Shown: positions 32,631 to 44,984 of the stretch, in pieces
Position numbering within the stretch: the stretch's first letter is position 1
How the letters are laid out: each line of letters starts with the position of its first letter
From: Marichromatium bheemlicum
GTDB lineage: Bacteria > Pseudomonadota > Gammaproteobacteria > Chromatiales > Chromatiaceae
Length of the DNA stretch: 53,449 nucleotides
Assembly: GCF_012276755.1 (NCBI RefSeq)
Contig: NZ_JAAXKX010000024.1
Location: 1 to 53,449 of the forward strand
Direction: 5' to 3'
Made by a program: the position numbers and the translations under genes
The notes under the pieces: generated by a model
The model's database searches: none
What the model was told of the DNA's origin: nothing
What the model saw: the letters and a program-made list of their open reading frames with translations, nothing else

Positions 32631-32964
32631 GGTGATCTCGGCTCGGGTGTCTTTTCGTGCATGACGCGTGTGCGTGCGCTCATGCATTTTGCGCTCTGGA
32701 GATAGTGGCGGTCACCTTTGCCCTGCCGTGCTCCTGCAGATTCCACGAGTGCTTTGTGGCTATTTTTACAGAGGGTTGCGTCTCCAGGGTCGTGGTTTCG
32801 AGGGTTTTTTCAAGCGCCCGTGTTGAGTTCGTTAGGCCGATCCAGGATGATTGGCGCCCTATGGATTGTTTGTCGTTTCGTGTTTTTTTGTGCCTCGCGA
32901 TATATTCCGGGGGGGGCAGCGAGGCGCGATCCATCCCATTGAATTCGGTCGTTGGGGGAGAGCG
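32631..32964. other. Gap between the ThiF-like gene and prsT
   Basis: A 334-bp AT-richer divergent promoter region without a supported gene. Toward prsT there is a TATATT at 32901-32906 lacking a good -35, followed by a G-run. I searched for a sigma-54-type site like those before the PEP-CTERM genes and saw only a weak one near 32803-32818 (GGG-T6-CAAGC). GGGGGAG lies close to the prsT ATG. Confidence 0.45.
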
Positions 32965-35900
32965 ATGACGCGTTCGACGGTATTGCGGAAGTGGTGGTTG
33001 ATCGCCCTGATCCTGGCCCCGCTCGGGGCCGGCTGTGAGGCCGGGCGTTCTGCCGATGAACTCATGGCCGAGGGCCAGACCGCGCTCGCCGAGGGTGAAT
33101 GGCGCGCCGCCGTCATCGCCTTCAAGAACCTGCTGCAGGACCAGCCGCAGAATGCCGAGGCGCGCGCCCTGTTGGGCCGTGCCCTGCTGCGTCTGGGGGA
33201 TGTGGCGGCGGCCCGCCAGGCGTTCGAGCGCGCCCAACGCCTCGGCGCCGAGCCGCTGAGCCTGCAGCCCTGGCTGGCGCTGGCCTGGTTGAGCGAGGGC
33301 GAGCATGCGCGCATCGAGGCGCTGACCATCCCCGAGCAGGCCAGTGATGCGTTGCGTGCCGAGCTGTTGGCCATCCAGTCGCAGGCCGCGTTGCTGGCCG
33401 GTGACGACGAGGGTGCGGCGACTCGGGCGGAGGCGGCGCTCGCCGCCGATCAGACCTCGCCACGGGCCCAGTTGGCGATGGCCAGGGTCCTCCTCGAGGC
33501 CGCGGAGATCGACGCCGCGCGCGCCCTGGCCGAGCAGGCGAGTAGTGCCGAGGACCCGGCGGTCGCCGCTGGGGCCTGGGTGCTGTTGGCCGAGCTGGCA
33601 CGCGATGCCGGCGACCTGGACGCGGCCGAGGCGGCCTACGGCAAGGCGCTCTCGGCCCCCACCGAGCGGATCCGGGCGCAGCTCGGGCGAACCTATGTGC
33701 GTATCCAGGCCGGCAAATTCGAGGTCGCGCAGGCCGACATTGACCGGTTGCGCCGATTGCTCAAGGACAGCCCGTTGGTCGACTATGCGCAGGGGATGCT
33801 CGACTACAGCAATCGTGACTTCGCCAGCGCCATCGAGTCGCTCGATGCCGCCCTCGGTGCCAGCCCCGATTTTGCCCCGGCGCTCTATCTCGCCGGCGCC
33901 ACCCGGCTTGCCCTGAACGAGCCTGAGCTGGCGCAGATCCATCTCCAACGTGCCGTCTCCGAACGTCCCGATGACCTGGCCGCGCGCCGTCTGTTGGCAA
34001 CCGCGCTGCTGCGTTTGGGGGATGCCCCGGGGGCCGAGCGCCAGGCGCGACAGGTCCTCGAACAACGCCCCGGGGACATCGCGATGATGGACCTGTTGGC
34101 CTCGGCGCTGATGCGCCAGGGCAAACGCGACGAGGGGGTCGACTACCTGCGCCAGGTCAAGGCCGAGATCCCGGAGTCGGCCGTGGTCAATGCCCGGCTC
34201 GGTGCCGCGTTGCTCGATCAGGGCGATGCTAATGAGGGGCTGCAGGCGTTGCAGGAGGCGATTGCGCGCGATCCCGAGTTCAGCGACGCCAGCGAGCAGC
34301 TGATCCTGGGGCTGTTGCGCGGTGGCGACCTGGACGCCGCGCTCGAGGCCGCGCGTGACTATCGCGATCGCGAACCCGACTCGGTACGTGCGCTGGTGCT
34401 ACTCGGCGCCGTGCATCTGCGCCGCCAGGAGCCGGCGGCCGCCAACGAGGTGTTGCGCGCCGCCCTCGAACGCGAGCCGCACAACCTCGCCGCGCTCAAC
34501 GGGCTGGCGATGATCCGGCTGGGGGCGGGGGATCTGGCCGGGGCGCGCGCGCAGCTCGAGCAGGGGCTCGGTCATCGTCCCGACAGCGTGCAGCTACTCG
34601 TCGCCTTGGCCAAGTTGGCCGTCGCCGAGGACGATCTCGACGCCGCCGCCGAATATCTGCAGCGCGCGCGCGCGAGCGCCCCGGATGCCCTGGAGCCGCA
34701 GCTCTATCTCGCCGCCTACCACCTGCGCATCGCCGAGCCCGAGCAGGCGTTGCGGACCGCCACCGCAGCGCGCCAGGACTTCCCGGAGGACCCCCGAGTG
34801 TTGCGCCTGCTCGCCGGTGCCGAGCTGGCGCTGCAGCGCTACGCTGGCGCCATCGCCACCCTCGAACGACTCGGCCGGCTCACCCCGGATGATCCGCGGG
34901 TCCTGGTCTCGCTGGCCTCGGCACAGCTCGGCGTCGACGATCTGGCCGGTGCCGGTGAGTCGCTGCGGCAGGCCCAACAGCTCGATGCCGAATTCGTGCC
35001 GGCACTGCGGGGCTTAGTGCAGTTGGCCATCGTCGAGCGCGATGTCGTGGCCGCCGAGCGCTGGCTGCGCGCGCTGGCCACGCAGCTCGGCGTCGATCAC
35101 CCCGACACCCTCCTGCTCACCGGGCGGGTGGCGCAGCTCCAAGGCAATGGCGCCGCGGCGCAGGCCGCCTTCACCCGGCTGCTCGGGTCCGGGGATGGTG
35201 TCATCGCGCCGGAAGGTCCGCGCTGGCGGGCGGCCGAGCAGCTGATCTCCGGGTATCTGCGCGGCGGTGATCCCGAGGCCGCGCTGGCGGCGGCCGAGCG
35301 GCTGGCGGCGCAGCAGCCCGAGGCGGCGCGTGGTCATGTGCTGGTGGGAGAGTTGCTGCAGCAGCTCGGGCGCGACGCGGCCGCCACGCACGCCTGGCGT
35401 CTGGCGCTCGAACACGACCCCGGCAATGTCGCGGCCAGCGCCGGGCTGGCCGAGCTGGCGCTGGCCGGGGACGACCTGGCGCAGGCGCAGCGGTTGTTCG
35501 AAGCGGCCCATCAGACCCACCCCGAGGCCATCGCTCCCCTGGTCGGGCTGGCACGGGTGGCCCAGCTGCGCGACGATGGCGCCACCGCGCAGGACTATCT
35601 CGAGCGCGCCGTGGCGGCCAACCCAACACTGCTCCAGCCACGGCTCTATCTCGCCGCCTTCGCGCTGCGTGCGGGCGATCCGGCTGCGGCACTGGCGGTG
35701 CTCGACCCGGTACGCGAGGCCCATCCCGATGACCTCAACCTGCTGGCCCTGAGCGGCGAGGCCGAGCTTGCGCTGGGGCGCTATCAAGAGGCCCGTGCCA
35801 GTCTTCAGCGGCTCACTGGGTTGGCGCCGACGGCCAAGTCGTTCGTCGCGCTCGCCTTTGCCGAGGCCGGTCTCGACGCACCGCGGCGGATGGCGCGTGC

Positions 35901-36699
35901 GCTCGAGGCGGCGCTCGAACTCGACCCCGAGTCGGTGCCGGCGCTCAGCGGGTTGGCGCAGTATGCGATCGTCACCGGCAAGCCCGAGCGGGCCGCCGAG
36001 CGCATCGCCGAGCTGCGCGTCTTACTCGGCGCCGAGCACCCCGATGTGCTCGCGCTCGAGGGCCGTCTGGCGCTGCGCCAGGGAGAGTATGCGGTGGCGC
36101 AGCAGCGCTTCGGCAAGCTGCTCGAACGCGCCCCGTCCGGGGTCAATCTGCGGCGCTTGGTCCAGGCGCAGTTGGCCGCCGGCACCTCCGATGAGGCGGT
36201 CGCGACCATGCTGCGCTGGCTCGACGCCCACCCCGACGACGTCGAGTCGCGTTTCGTGCTCGCCCAGCTCTATCTCGATGAGCTGCAACGGCCCGAGGCG
36301 GCGATTGCGCAATTCGAACAGGTGCTCGAGGCCCAGCCCGATAACCTCGTCGCGCTCAACAACCTCGCCTGGCTGCTTCAGGAGCAGGCGCCGGCGCGCG
36401 CCCTGAGCCTCGCCCGACGCGCCCACCAACTCGCCCCCGAGGCCGCGCCGATCGCCGATACCCTGGCGGTGTTGCTGTGGCGCGCCGGCGAACTCGACGA
36501 GGCGCGCGCGTTGATCGACCAGGCGCTGGCCAGCGCGCCGGACGATGCCACCATGCGTTTCCACAAGGCACGCATCCTCGAAACGGCCGGGGAAATCGAT
36601 GAGGCCCGGGTGTTGCTCCAGGCGCTGCTGCAGGACACCGAGGACTTTGCCGAGCGCGGGCAGGCCGAGGCGCTGTTGCAAGGATTGGGCGATGGCTGA
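32965..36699 (+). CDS. prsT: PEP-CTERM system TPR-repeat protein PrsT
   Basis: A 1244-residue protein made almost wholly of tetratricopeptide repeats (about 30 helical pairs such as ALLGRALLRLGDVAAARQAFERAQ). It has an N-terminal hydrophobic segment followed by GAGCEAG, a possible but imperfect lipobox. Length, repeat content and N-terminus match the PEP-CTERM-associated TPR lipoprotein family PrsT (TIGR02917 type), found in genomes with exosortase and matrix polysaccharide genes. This supports a working PEP-CTERM system and fits the two PEP-CTERM proteins at 24091-26850. It overlaps the following GNAT gene by 8 bases. The ATG at 32965 has GGGGGAG upstream. Confidence 0.87.
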   Translation: MTRSTVLRKWWLIALILAPLGAGCEAGRSADELMAEGQTALAEGEWRAAVIAFKNLLQDQPQNAEARALLGRALLRLGDVAAARQAFERAQRLGAEPLSLQPWLALAWLSEGEHARIEALTIPEQASDALRAELLAIQSQAALLAGDDEGAATRAEAALAADQTSPRAQLAMARVLLEAAEIDAARALAEQASSAEDPAVAAGAWVLLAELARDAGDLDAAEAAYGKALSAPTERIRAQLGRTYVRIQAGKFEVAQADIDRLRRLLKDSPLVDYAQGMLDYSNRDFASAIESLDAALGASPDFAPALYLAGATRLALNEPELAQIHLQRAVSERPDDLAARRLLATALLRLGDAPGAERQARQVLEQRPGDIAMMDLLASALMRQGKRDEGVDYLRQVKAEIPESAVVNARLGAALLDQGDANEGLQALQEAIARDPEFSDASEQLILGLLRGGDLDAALEAARDYRDREPDSVRALVLLGAVHLRRQEPAAANEVLRAALEREPHNLAALNGLAMIRLGAGDLAGARAQLEQGLGHRPDSVQLLVALAKLAVAEDDLDAAAEYLQRARASAPDALEPQLYLAAYHLRIAEPEQALRTATAARQDFPEDPRVLRLLAGAELALQRYAGAIATLERLGRLTPDDPRVLVSLASAQLGVDDLAGAGESLRQAQQLDAEFVPALRGLVQLAIVERDVVAAERWLRALATQLGVDHPDTLLLTGRVAQLQGNGAAAQAAFTRLLGSGDGVIAPEGPRWRAAEQLISGYLRGGDPEAALAAAERLAAQQPEAARGHVLVGELLQQLGRDAAATHAWRLALEHDPGNVAASAGLAELALAGDDLAQAQRLFEAAHQTHPEAIAPLVGLARVAQLRDDGATAQDYLERAVAANPTLLQPRLYLAAFALRAGDPAAALAVLDPVREAHPDDLNLLALSGEAELALGRYQEARASLQRLTGLAPTAKSFVALAFAEAGLDAPRRMARALEAALELDPESVPALSGLAQYAIVTGKPERAAERIAELRVLLGAEHPDVLALEGRLALRQGEYAVAQQRFGKLLERAPSGVNLRRLVQAQLAAGTSDEAVATMLRWLDAHPDDVESRFVLAQLYLDELQRPEAAIAQFEQVLEAQPDNLVALNNLAWLLQEQAPARALSLARRAHQLAPEAAPIADTLAVLLWRAGELDEARALIDQALASAPDDATMRFHKARILETAGEIDEARVLLQALLQDTEDFAERGQAEALLQGLGDG

Positions 36700-37255
36700 C
36701 CTCGCCGCCGCCGAACGGCTGGTCGAGATTGGCTCGACCCGGGGCTGGTGCGAGCAGGCCGCCGAGGTGCTGCGCGAGGCGCTCGCCCCGCGTGGGGTGG
36801 CGTGCTGGTCGACGCCGGCGGCGGCACGCGCCGAGGTGGACGAGTGTCTGACCGAGGGGTGGTTGTGCCTCGGCCTGGCCAACGCCGACGAATTGCTCGG
36901 CTGGGTCGGGCTCAGGCCGTTGTACGAGCACACCTGGGAGCTGCAACCATTGGTGGTACGCCCCTCGGCGCAGGGGCGCGGGGTCGGGCGCAGGCTCCTC
37001 GCCCACCTGGAGCGTCATGCTGCCGCGCGCGGGATCGGCGCGATCCTGCTGGGGGCCGACGACGAGGGGGGCGAGACGAGTCTGTCCGGTGTGCCGGCGG
37101 CGACCTTCGATCTCTGTGAGCAGCTGCGCGTGCTGCGCAGCCTGAAACGTCACCCCTTCGTCTTCTATCAACGATGCGGTTATCGGATCGTGGGGATCGT
37201 GCCCGATAGCGGCACGGGGTATGCTGATATCTGGCTGTGGAAGCCACTCGTCTGA
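36692..37255 (+). CDS. GNAT acetyltransferase, aminoglycoside 6'-N-acetyltransferase-like
   Basis: A 187-residue GNAT protein. [24 protein letters not shown] near residue 85 is the acetyl-CoA-binding segment, with Q-x-x-G-x-G, and [21 protein letters not shown] near the C-terminus is typical of AAC(6')-type members. Several such proteins acetylate unrelated amines, so resistance is not implied. It starts inside the last codons of prsT (8-base overlap), indicating coupled translation. Possible link to the PEP-CTERM system is only by position. Confidence 0.82.
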   Translation: MADLAAAERLVEIGSTRGWCEQAAEVLREALAPRGVACWSTPAAARAEVDECLTEGWLCLGLANADELLGWVGLRPLYEHTWELQPLVVRPSAQGRGVGRRLLAHLERHAAARGIGAILLGADDEGGETSLSGVPAATFDLCEQLRVLRSLKRHPFVFYQRCGYRIVGIVPDSGTGYADIWLWKPLV

Positions 37256-37571
37256 GCTTGGTGCGAGTGCGGAACTCCCCTCGGTTTTCTGGTATCGTCT
37301 GGCCCTCGCCTACGAGTGTCCCGGACCCCTTGGGTCTTCACCGACTGGCCCGGTAACGAACACCACGCGTGCATCATGCCGGGCTCCTCTCGACGGCCGT
37401 CGCGCCGTATGGGCCTCCACCCCGGATGCGGATGGAGCGGTCCGCAGGTCCGGGATGGACATCAACAGCGGACGTCCGTGCGGCGTCGCGTTAGGGGTCG
37501 GTCCCGCCACTGCGGGTGCCGGGACACGCGATGAGCCGGCGCGCGTTCCCACTGCATATCCGCGAGCACCC
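37256..37571 (+). other. Structured leader upstream of metH
   Basis: A 316-bp gap without a supported gene. Near metH it holds nested complementary segments: CCGGA (37422-37426) with TCCGG (37449-37453) around GCGG-T-CCGC, and GTCCCG (37501-37506) with CGGGAC (37520-37525) around CCCGC-CACT-GCGGG. Fragments look superficially like parts of B12 or SAH riboswitches, but the conserved boxes are missing. A regulatory leader is possible. Confidence 0.4.
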
Positions 37572-41336
<3,765 letters not shown>

Positions 41337-41337
41337 G

Positions 41338-41904
41338 ATGAGCAAGACCAATCCCCCCCTGACCCGTACTGGCGCCATCCTGGTCACAGGCCCGGCGCGC
41401 AGTGGCAAGAGTGAATGGGCCGAACGCCTGGCCCGCGACTCCGGGCTCGCGGTGACCTATGTCGCCACCGCGCGTCTGGACCCCGATGATGCCGAATGGA
41501 ACACGCGGATCGACGCGCATCGCGCACGTCGTCCGGCCGAGTGGCAGACCTGTGAGGCCCCCACCGCGCTGGTCGCGGCCCTGGCCGAGCACGACCGTGC
41601 CGGGCATTGCCTGCTGGTCGATTCGCTCGGGACCTGGGTGGCCAATCTGCTCGAGGTCGACACCGCGGCCTGGCAGGCCGAGGTCGAGCATCTGCTCGAA
41701 CAGCTCGGGCGCACCCGTGCGCCGGTGATCCTGGTCGCCGAGGAGACCGGCTGGGGGGTGATCCCGGCCCACCCGCAGGGGCGGCTGTTTCGCGACCGGC
41801 TCGGCGCCTTGACCCGTCAGCTCGGGCCGCGTTGCGCGGCGAGCTATCTGGTCAGCGCCGGCCATGCCATCGACCTCTCTCGGCTCGGCATCCCCATCGA
41901 CTGA
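41338..41904 (+). CDS. cobU: Adenosylcobinamide kinase / guanylyltransferase
   Basis: A 188-residue CobU/CobP enzyme that phosphorylates adenosylcobinamide and transfers GMP to it, assembling the nucleotide loop. Visible motifs are the P-loop TGPARSGKSEWAERLA, VTYVATARL, DSLGTWVANLLE and AEETGWGVIP. The chosen ATG is 1 base after the metH stop; an ATG at 41326 inside metH is the alternative. The B12 uptake genes follow directly, consistent with salvage of imported corrinoids. Confidence 0.94.
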   Translation: MSKTNPPLTRTGAILVTGPARSGKSEWAERLARDSGLAVTYVATARLDPDDAEWNTRIDAHRARRPAEWQTCEAPTALVAALAEHDRAGHCLLVDSLGTWVANLLEVDTAAWQAEVEHLLEQLGRTRAPVILVAEETGWGVIPAHPQGRLFRDRLGALTRQLGPRCAASYLVSAGHAIDLSRLGIPID

Positions 41905-41912
41905 GCGACGCG

Positions 41913-42785
41913 GTGTCCATTGTCCTCTCCATCCCTCGCCGGGTGGCGTGGTGCGTGCTGCTGACGCTGTTGCTCTGCTGGCGCGCGCCGCTCGCCGCCG
42001 CCCCTGTCGCGCCGAGCGTGGCCAGCACCGATCTCTGTGCCGACCTGTTACTGCTGAGCATCGCCGCGCCCCGGCAGATCTGCTCGGTCTCGGTACAGAG
42101 CCAGCGTGCGGGCTCGCCGCGCGCGGCGCTCGCCGAGCGTTATCCCGGCAATCGGGGGCGCGTCGAGGAGTTGCTCCATCTCAAGCCCGACACCGCCCTG
42201 GTCTACAGTGGCTGGGGCGGACGACGCCACGCCGGGCTGCTCGCCGAGCGCGGGGTACGGCTGATCGAGCTGCCCTATCCGCGTGACTGGGACGACTCCC
42301 TGGAGACGGCGCGCGCGGTCGCCGAGGCGATCGGGCGCGCCGGGGCCGGGGCCGCGCTCGTCGCCGAGGCGCGCGGGCGGATGCGCGCGCTCGCCGGCCG
42401 GCTCGCCGGTCGGCGAGCGCTCTATCTGCGCCCGAGCGGCGGCAGCGCCGGGGCCGGGACCTATGTCGACGGGCTGATGCGTCATCTCGGGCTGGTCAAC
42501 CTCGCCGCCGAGGCCGGGCACCACGGTTGGGGGCGCTTCCCGTTGGAGCGGCTGGTGAGCAATCCGCCGGATCTCTTCCTGCTCGGCTATTTCGATCGTC
42601 GCCAGCCGCCGAGCGCCTCGACCTATGCCCGTCACCCGCTGTTTCGCGAGCAACTCGCGCGCATCCCTGCGGTGCGGGTGCCGGGCGATGCCTGGGGCTG
42701 CGGCGGGCTGGAGCTGGTCGAGGCGGCCGAGGCCATCGTCGCTGCGGTCGAGGCGTTGCCAGTCGATGGCGGGGTGGGGCGGTGA
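41913..42785 (+). CDS. btuF: Cobalamin-type ABC transporter substrate-binding protein (BtuF-like)
   Basis: A 290-residue periplasmic binding protein of the BtuF/FepB class with a signal peptide (residues 1-31, ...RAPLAAA). The helical-backbone fold is indicated by PSVASTDLCADLLLL, LHLKPDTALVYSGW and PPDLFLLGYFDR. GTG start at 41913, 8 bases after cobU, was chosen because a proper signal peptide starts there; the frame is open much further upstream through cobU. Vitamin B12 is the likely ligand because of metH, cobU and the other cob genes; iron-siderophore or haem is possible from sequence alone. Confidence 0.85.
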   Translation: MSIVLSIPRRVAWCVLLTLLLCWRAPLAAAPVAPSVASTDLCADLLLLSIAAPRQICSVSVQSQRAGSPRAALAERYPGNRGRVEELLHLKPDTALVYSGWGGRRHAGLLAERGVRLIELPYPRDWDDSLETARAVAEAIGRAGAGAALVAEARGRMRALAGRLAGRRALYLRPSGGSAGAGTYVDGLMRHLGLVNLAAEAGHHGWGRFPLERLVSNPPDLFLLGYFDRRQPPSASTYARHPLFREQLARIPAVRVPGDAWGCGGLELVEAAEAIVAAVEALPVDGGVGR

Positions 42786-43786
42786 TGCGCCGGCTGTTCG
42801 CGCCCTGGTCGCTGAACCTCGCGCTGTTGGCGCTGCTCGCGCTCGCCAGCCTGCTCTCGCTCGGCTTCGGCGCCGCGCCGCTCACGCCGGGTGAGGTGCT
42901 CGCCGGGCTATTCGGTACCGGCAGCGAGGAGCAGCGATTGATCGTGCAGCAGATCCGTCTGCCCCGGGTGGTGCTGGCCTGGCTGGTCGGCGCCGCGCTG
43001 GGGGCCACCGGCGCCGCGCTCCAGGGGCTGTTGCGCAACCCGCTGGCCGAGCCGGGGCTGCTGGGGATCTCGGCGAGCGCCGGGCTCGGTGCCGTGCTCA
43101 CCCTCCACTTCGGCGTCACCGCCATCAGCCTGTGGTTGTTGCCGGGAGCGGCGATGCTGTTCGCGCTGCTCGCCACCCTGGCGCTCTATCTGCTCACCCG
43201 GCGTGGTGCCAGTAACCTGACACTGATCCTCGCCGGGGTGGCGCTCTCGGCGCTCGCCGGGGCGCTGACCTCGCTGGCGCTCAACCTCGCGCCCAACCCG
43301 GCCAACGTCCAGGACATCGTGCTCTGGCTGCTCGGCTCGATCAGCGACCGCAGCTTCGACGACGTGCTGCTGGCGCTGCCCTTCGTGGTGGTGGGGCTCA
43401 TGCTGCTGCTGGCCACCGCGCCGGCGCTGGAGGTGCTCGCCCTCGGCGAGGCCGAGGCGGCGAGCCTGGGGGTCGACCTGGCGCGGCTGCGCGGGCTGAT
43501 CGTGCTCGGCGCGGCGCTGGCAGTGGGCTCGACCGTGGCGGTGAGCGGTACCATCGGCTTCGTTGGCCTGGTGGTGCCGCACCTGCTGCGTCGGTTGGTG
43601 CATCACCGTCCCGGCGCACTGCTGGTGCCGAGCGCGCTCGGCGGCGCGCTGCTGGTGTTGGTCGCCGACATCGCGCTGCGCCTGCTCGACACCCCGCGCG
43701 AGCTGATGCTCGGGGTGGTCACCGCGCTGGTCGGCGCGCCCTTCTTCCTGGCGCTGGTGCTGCGCTCGCGGGGGGCGCCGGGATGA
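42785..43786 (+). CDS. btuC: Cobalamin-type ABC transporter permease (BtuC-like)
   Basis: A 333-residue permease of the FecCD/BtuC family with about ten membrane helices. The conserved LQGLLRNPLAEPGLLGISASAGLGAV and GTIGFVGLVVPHLLRRLVHH, the latter contacting the ATPase, are present. The ATG at 42785 overlaps the last base of the btuF stop (TGATG). It forms a dimer with two BtuD subunits. Confidence 0.9.
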   Translation: MRRLFAPWSLNLALLALLALASLLSLGFGAAPLTPGEVLAGLFGTGSEEQRLIVQQIRLPRVVLAWLVGAALGATGAALQGLLRNPLAEPGLLGISASAGLGAVLTLHFGVTAISLWLLPGAAMLFALLATLALYLLTRRGASNLTLILAGVALSALAGALTSLALNLAPNPANVQDIVLWLLGSISDRSFDDVLLALPFVVVGLMLLLATAPALEVLALGEAEAASLGVDLARLRGLIVLGAALAVGSTVAVSGTIGFVGLVVPHLLRRLVHHRPGALLVPSALGGALLVLVADIALRLLDTPRELMLGVVTALVGAPFFLALVLRSRGAPG

Positions 43787-44568
43787 GCCTGCTGAGGGTG
43801 GAGGGGCTGGAGGTCCGGGTCGGCGCGCGGGTGCTGCTGCGCGAGGTCGCGCTCGCCCTGGAGGCCGGCGAGCTGCTCGGGGTGGTCGGTCCTAACGGCT
43901 CGGGCAAGAGCACCCTGGTCAAGGCGATCGCCCAATTGCTGCCGCATCGCGGTGCGGTGTGGCTCGACGGTGATTCGCTGGCGCGGCTGTCGGCGCGCCA
44001 GCGGGCGCGGCGGTTGGCCTATCTCGGTCAGGACGACGGGGTGCGCTGGCCGACCTCGGTAGCCGACCTGGTCGCGCTCGGGCGCCATCCCTGGCAGTCC
44101 GGCGGCTGGGGCGGGGCCTCGGCGGCGCGTGATCGCGAGGCCGTCGAGCGCGCACTCGACGCCGCCGAGGTCGAGGCGCTGCGCGAGCGCCGGCTCGACA
44201 CCCTCTCCGGCGGTGAGCGCGCGCGCGCCAGGCTGGCGCGCGCGCTCGCCGTCGAGGCGCCGCTGCTGCTCGCCGACGAGCCGATCGCCGCCGCCGATCC
44301 GCGTCACCAGCTACGTATCATGGAGCTGTTGCGCGCGCACTGCACACGCGGTGCCGGGGTGGTGCTGGTGCTCCACGACCTCACCCTGGCCAGCCGCTTC
44401 TGCGATCGCCTGCTGCTGCTCCACCAGGGGCAGGTGCTGGCGCAGGGACGGCCCGAGCAGGTGCTCGATGCGGCCAAGCTACGTACGGCCTATGGCATCG
44501 AGGTGCTGGGCGGCAGCCACCAGGGCGAGCGTTATCTCATCCCGTGGCGGTGTGTCGAGACCGATTGA
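43783..44568 (+). CDS. btuD: Cobalamin-type ABC transporter ATPase (BtuD-like)
   Basis: A 261-residue ABC ATPase. Walker A GPNGSGKST near residue 35, signature LSGGERARARLARALA near residue 140, Walker B LLLADEP near residue 160 and the switch His in VLHDLTLA near residue 195 are all present. Its ATG overlaps the btuC stop (ATGA). It ends 17 bases before the convergent cobE. Confidence 0.92.
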   Translation: MSLLRVEGLEVRVGARVLLREVALALEAGELLGVVGPNGSGKSTLVKAIAQLLPHRGAVWLDGDSLARLSARQRARRLAYLGQDDGVRWPTSVADLVALGRHPWQSGGWGGASAARDREAVERALDAAEVEALRERRLDTLSGGERARARLARALAVEAPLLLADEPIAAADPRHQLRIMELLRAHCTRGAGVVLVLHDLTLASRFCDRLLLLHQGQVLAQGRPEQVLDAAKLRTAYGIEVLGGSHQGERYLIPWRCVETD

Positions 44569-44585
44569 GTGGTCGTCCTGTGTGC

Positions 44586-44984
44586 TCAGTCGGTGCTGGC
44601 GGCGATGGCTAGGGTAATTGCCTTGCTGGCAGGGTCGCGGTAGATCTGGCGCGGCAGCAGCAAGCGTGTGCCGCCTGCGGCGTACAGCGCGGCGGCCTCG
44701 GCCACGCTCGGGGTGGCCACCGCGTTGGCCACTCGGGCCGAGCCGTTTGGCACCTCGATCTCGGCCAGTTGTGCGGCCGCGAGGCCGAGCAGCGGCCAGC
44801 CGCGCGCGGCGGCGAGCGCGCGTAGCGCTGGCTCGGCGCACTTGTGTTCGAGGCTGGCGAGGGCACGCACCTCGATCGCGCCGAGTGGCCCGAGCGCGGC
44901 GTCGATGGCAGACTCCAGGCTCGCGCGCGCCACGCCGCGCTGGAAACCCACCCCGATCGTGATCGCCCGTCCGGATTCAGCCAT
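44586..44984 (-). CDS. cobE: CobE (CbiG C-terminal-domain protein)
   Basis: A 132-residue protein matching CobE, homologous to the C-terminal domain of CbiG. Indicative segments are ITIGVGFQRGVARASLESAI at the start and VANAVATPSVAEAAALYAAG near residue 95. CobE is required in the aerobic pathway but its reaction is unsettled; the CbiG domain is linked to removal of the two-carbon fragment during ring contraction. Its ATG overlaps the ATG of divergent cobB in the sequence CATG (44982-44985). It converges on btuD. An upstream start in the same frame would lie inside cobB. Confidence 0.88.
   Translation of the reverse strand: MAESGRAITIGVGFQRGVARASLESAIDAALGPLGAIEVRALASLEHKCAEPALRALAAARGWPLLGLAAAQLAEIEVPNGSARVANAVATPSVAEAAALYAAGGTRLLLPRQIYRDPASKAITLAIAASTD

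Noticed and set aside
32803-32818. Sigma-54 site before prsT
   Set aside because: GG and GC are 12 bases apart but the rest of the consensus (CAC and TT) is missing, unlike the two PEP-CTERM promoters.
36692-37255. Aminoglycoside resistance gene
   Set aside because: AAC(6')-like GNATs commonly have other substrates and there is no mobile or resistance context.
37310-37370. B12-box-like sequence on the minus strand near 37340
   Set aside because: It would be antisense to metH, with no gene on that strand to control, and has two extra bases in the core.
37490-37530. Possible cobalamin riboswitch before metH (GCCACTG ... GCCGGGA)
   Set aside because: The downstream B12 box (AGYCMGRAGACCKGCC-like) is missing and the order of conserved parts does not fit. 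Kept only as an unexplained structured leader.
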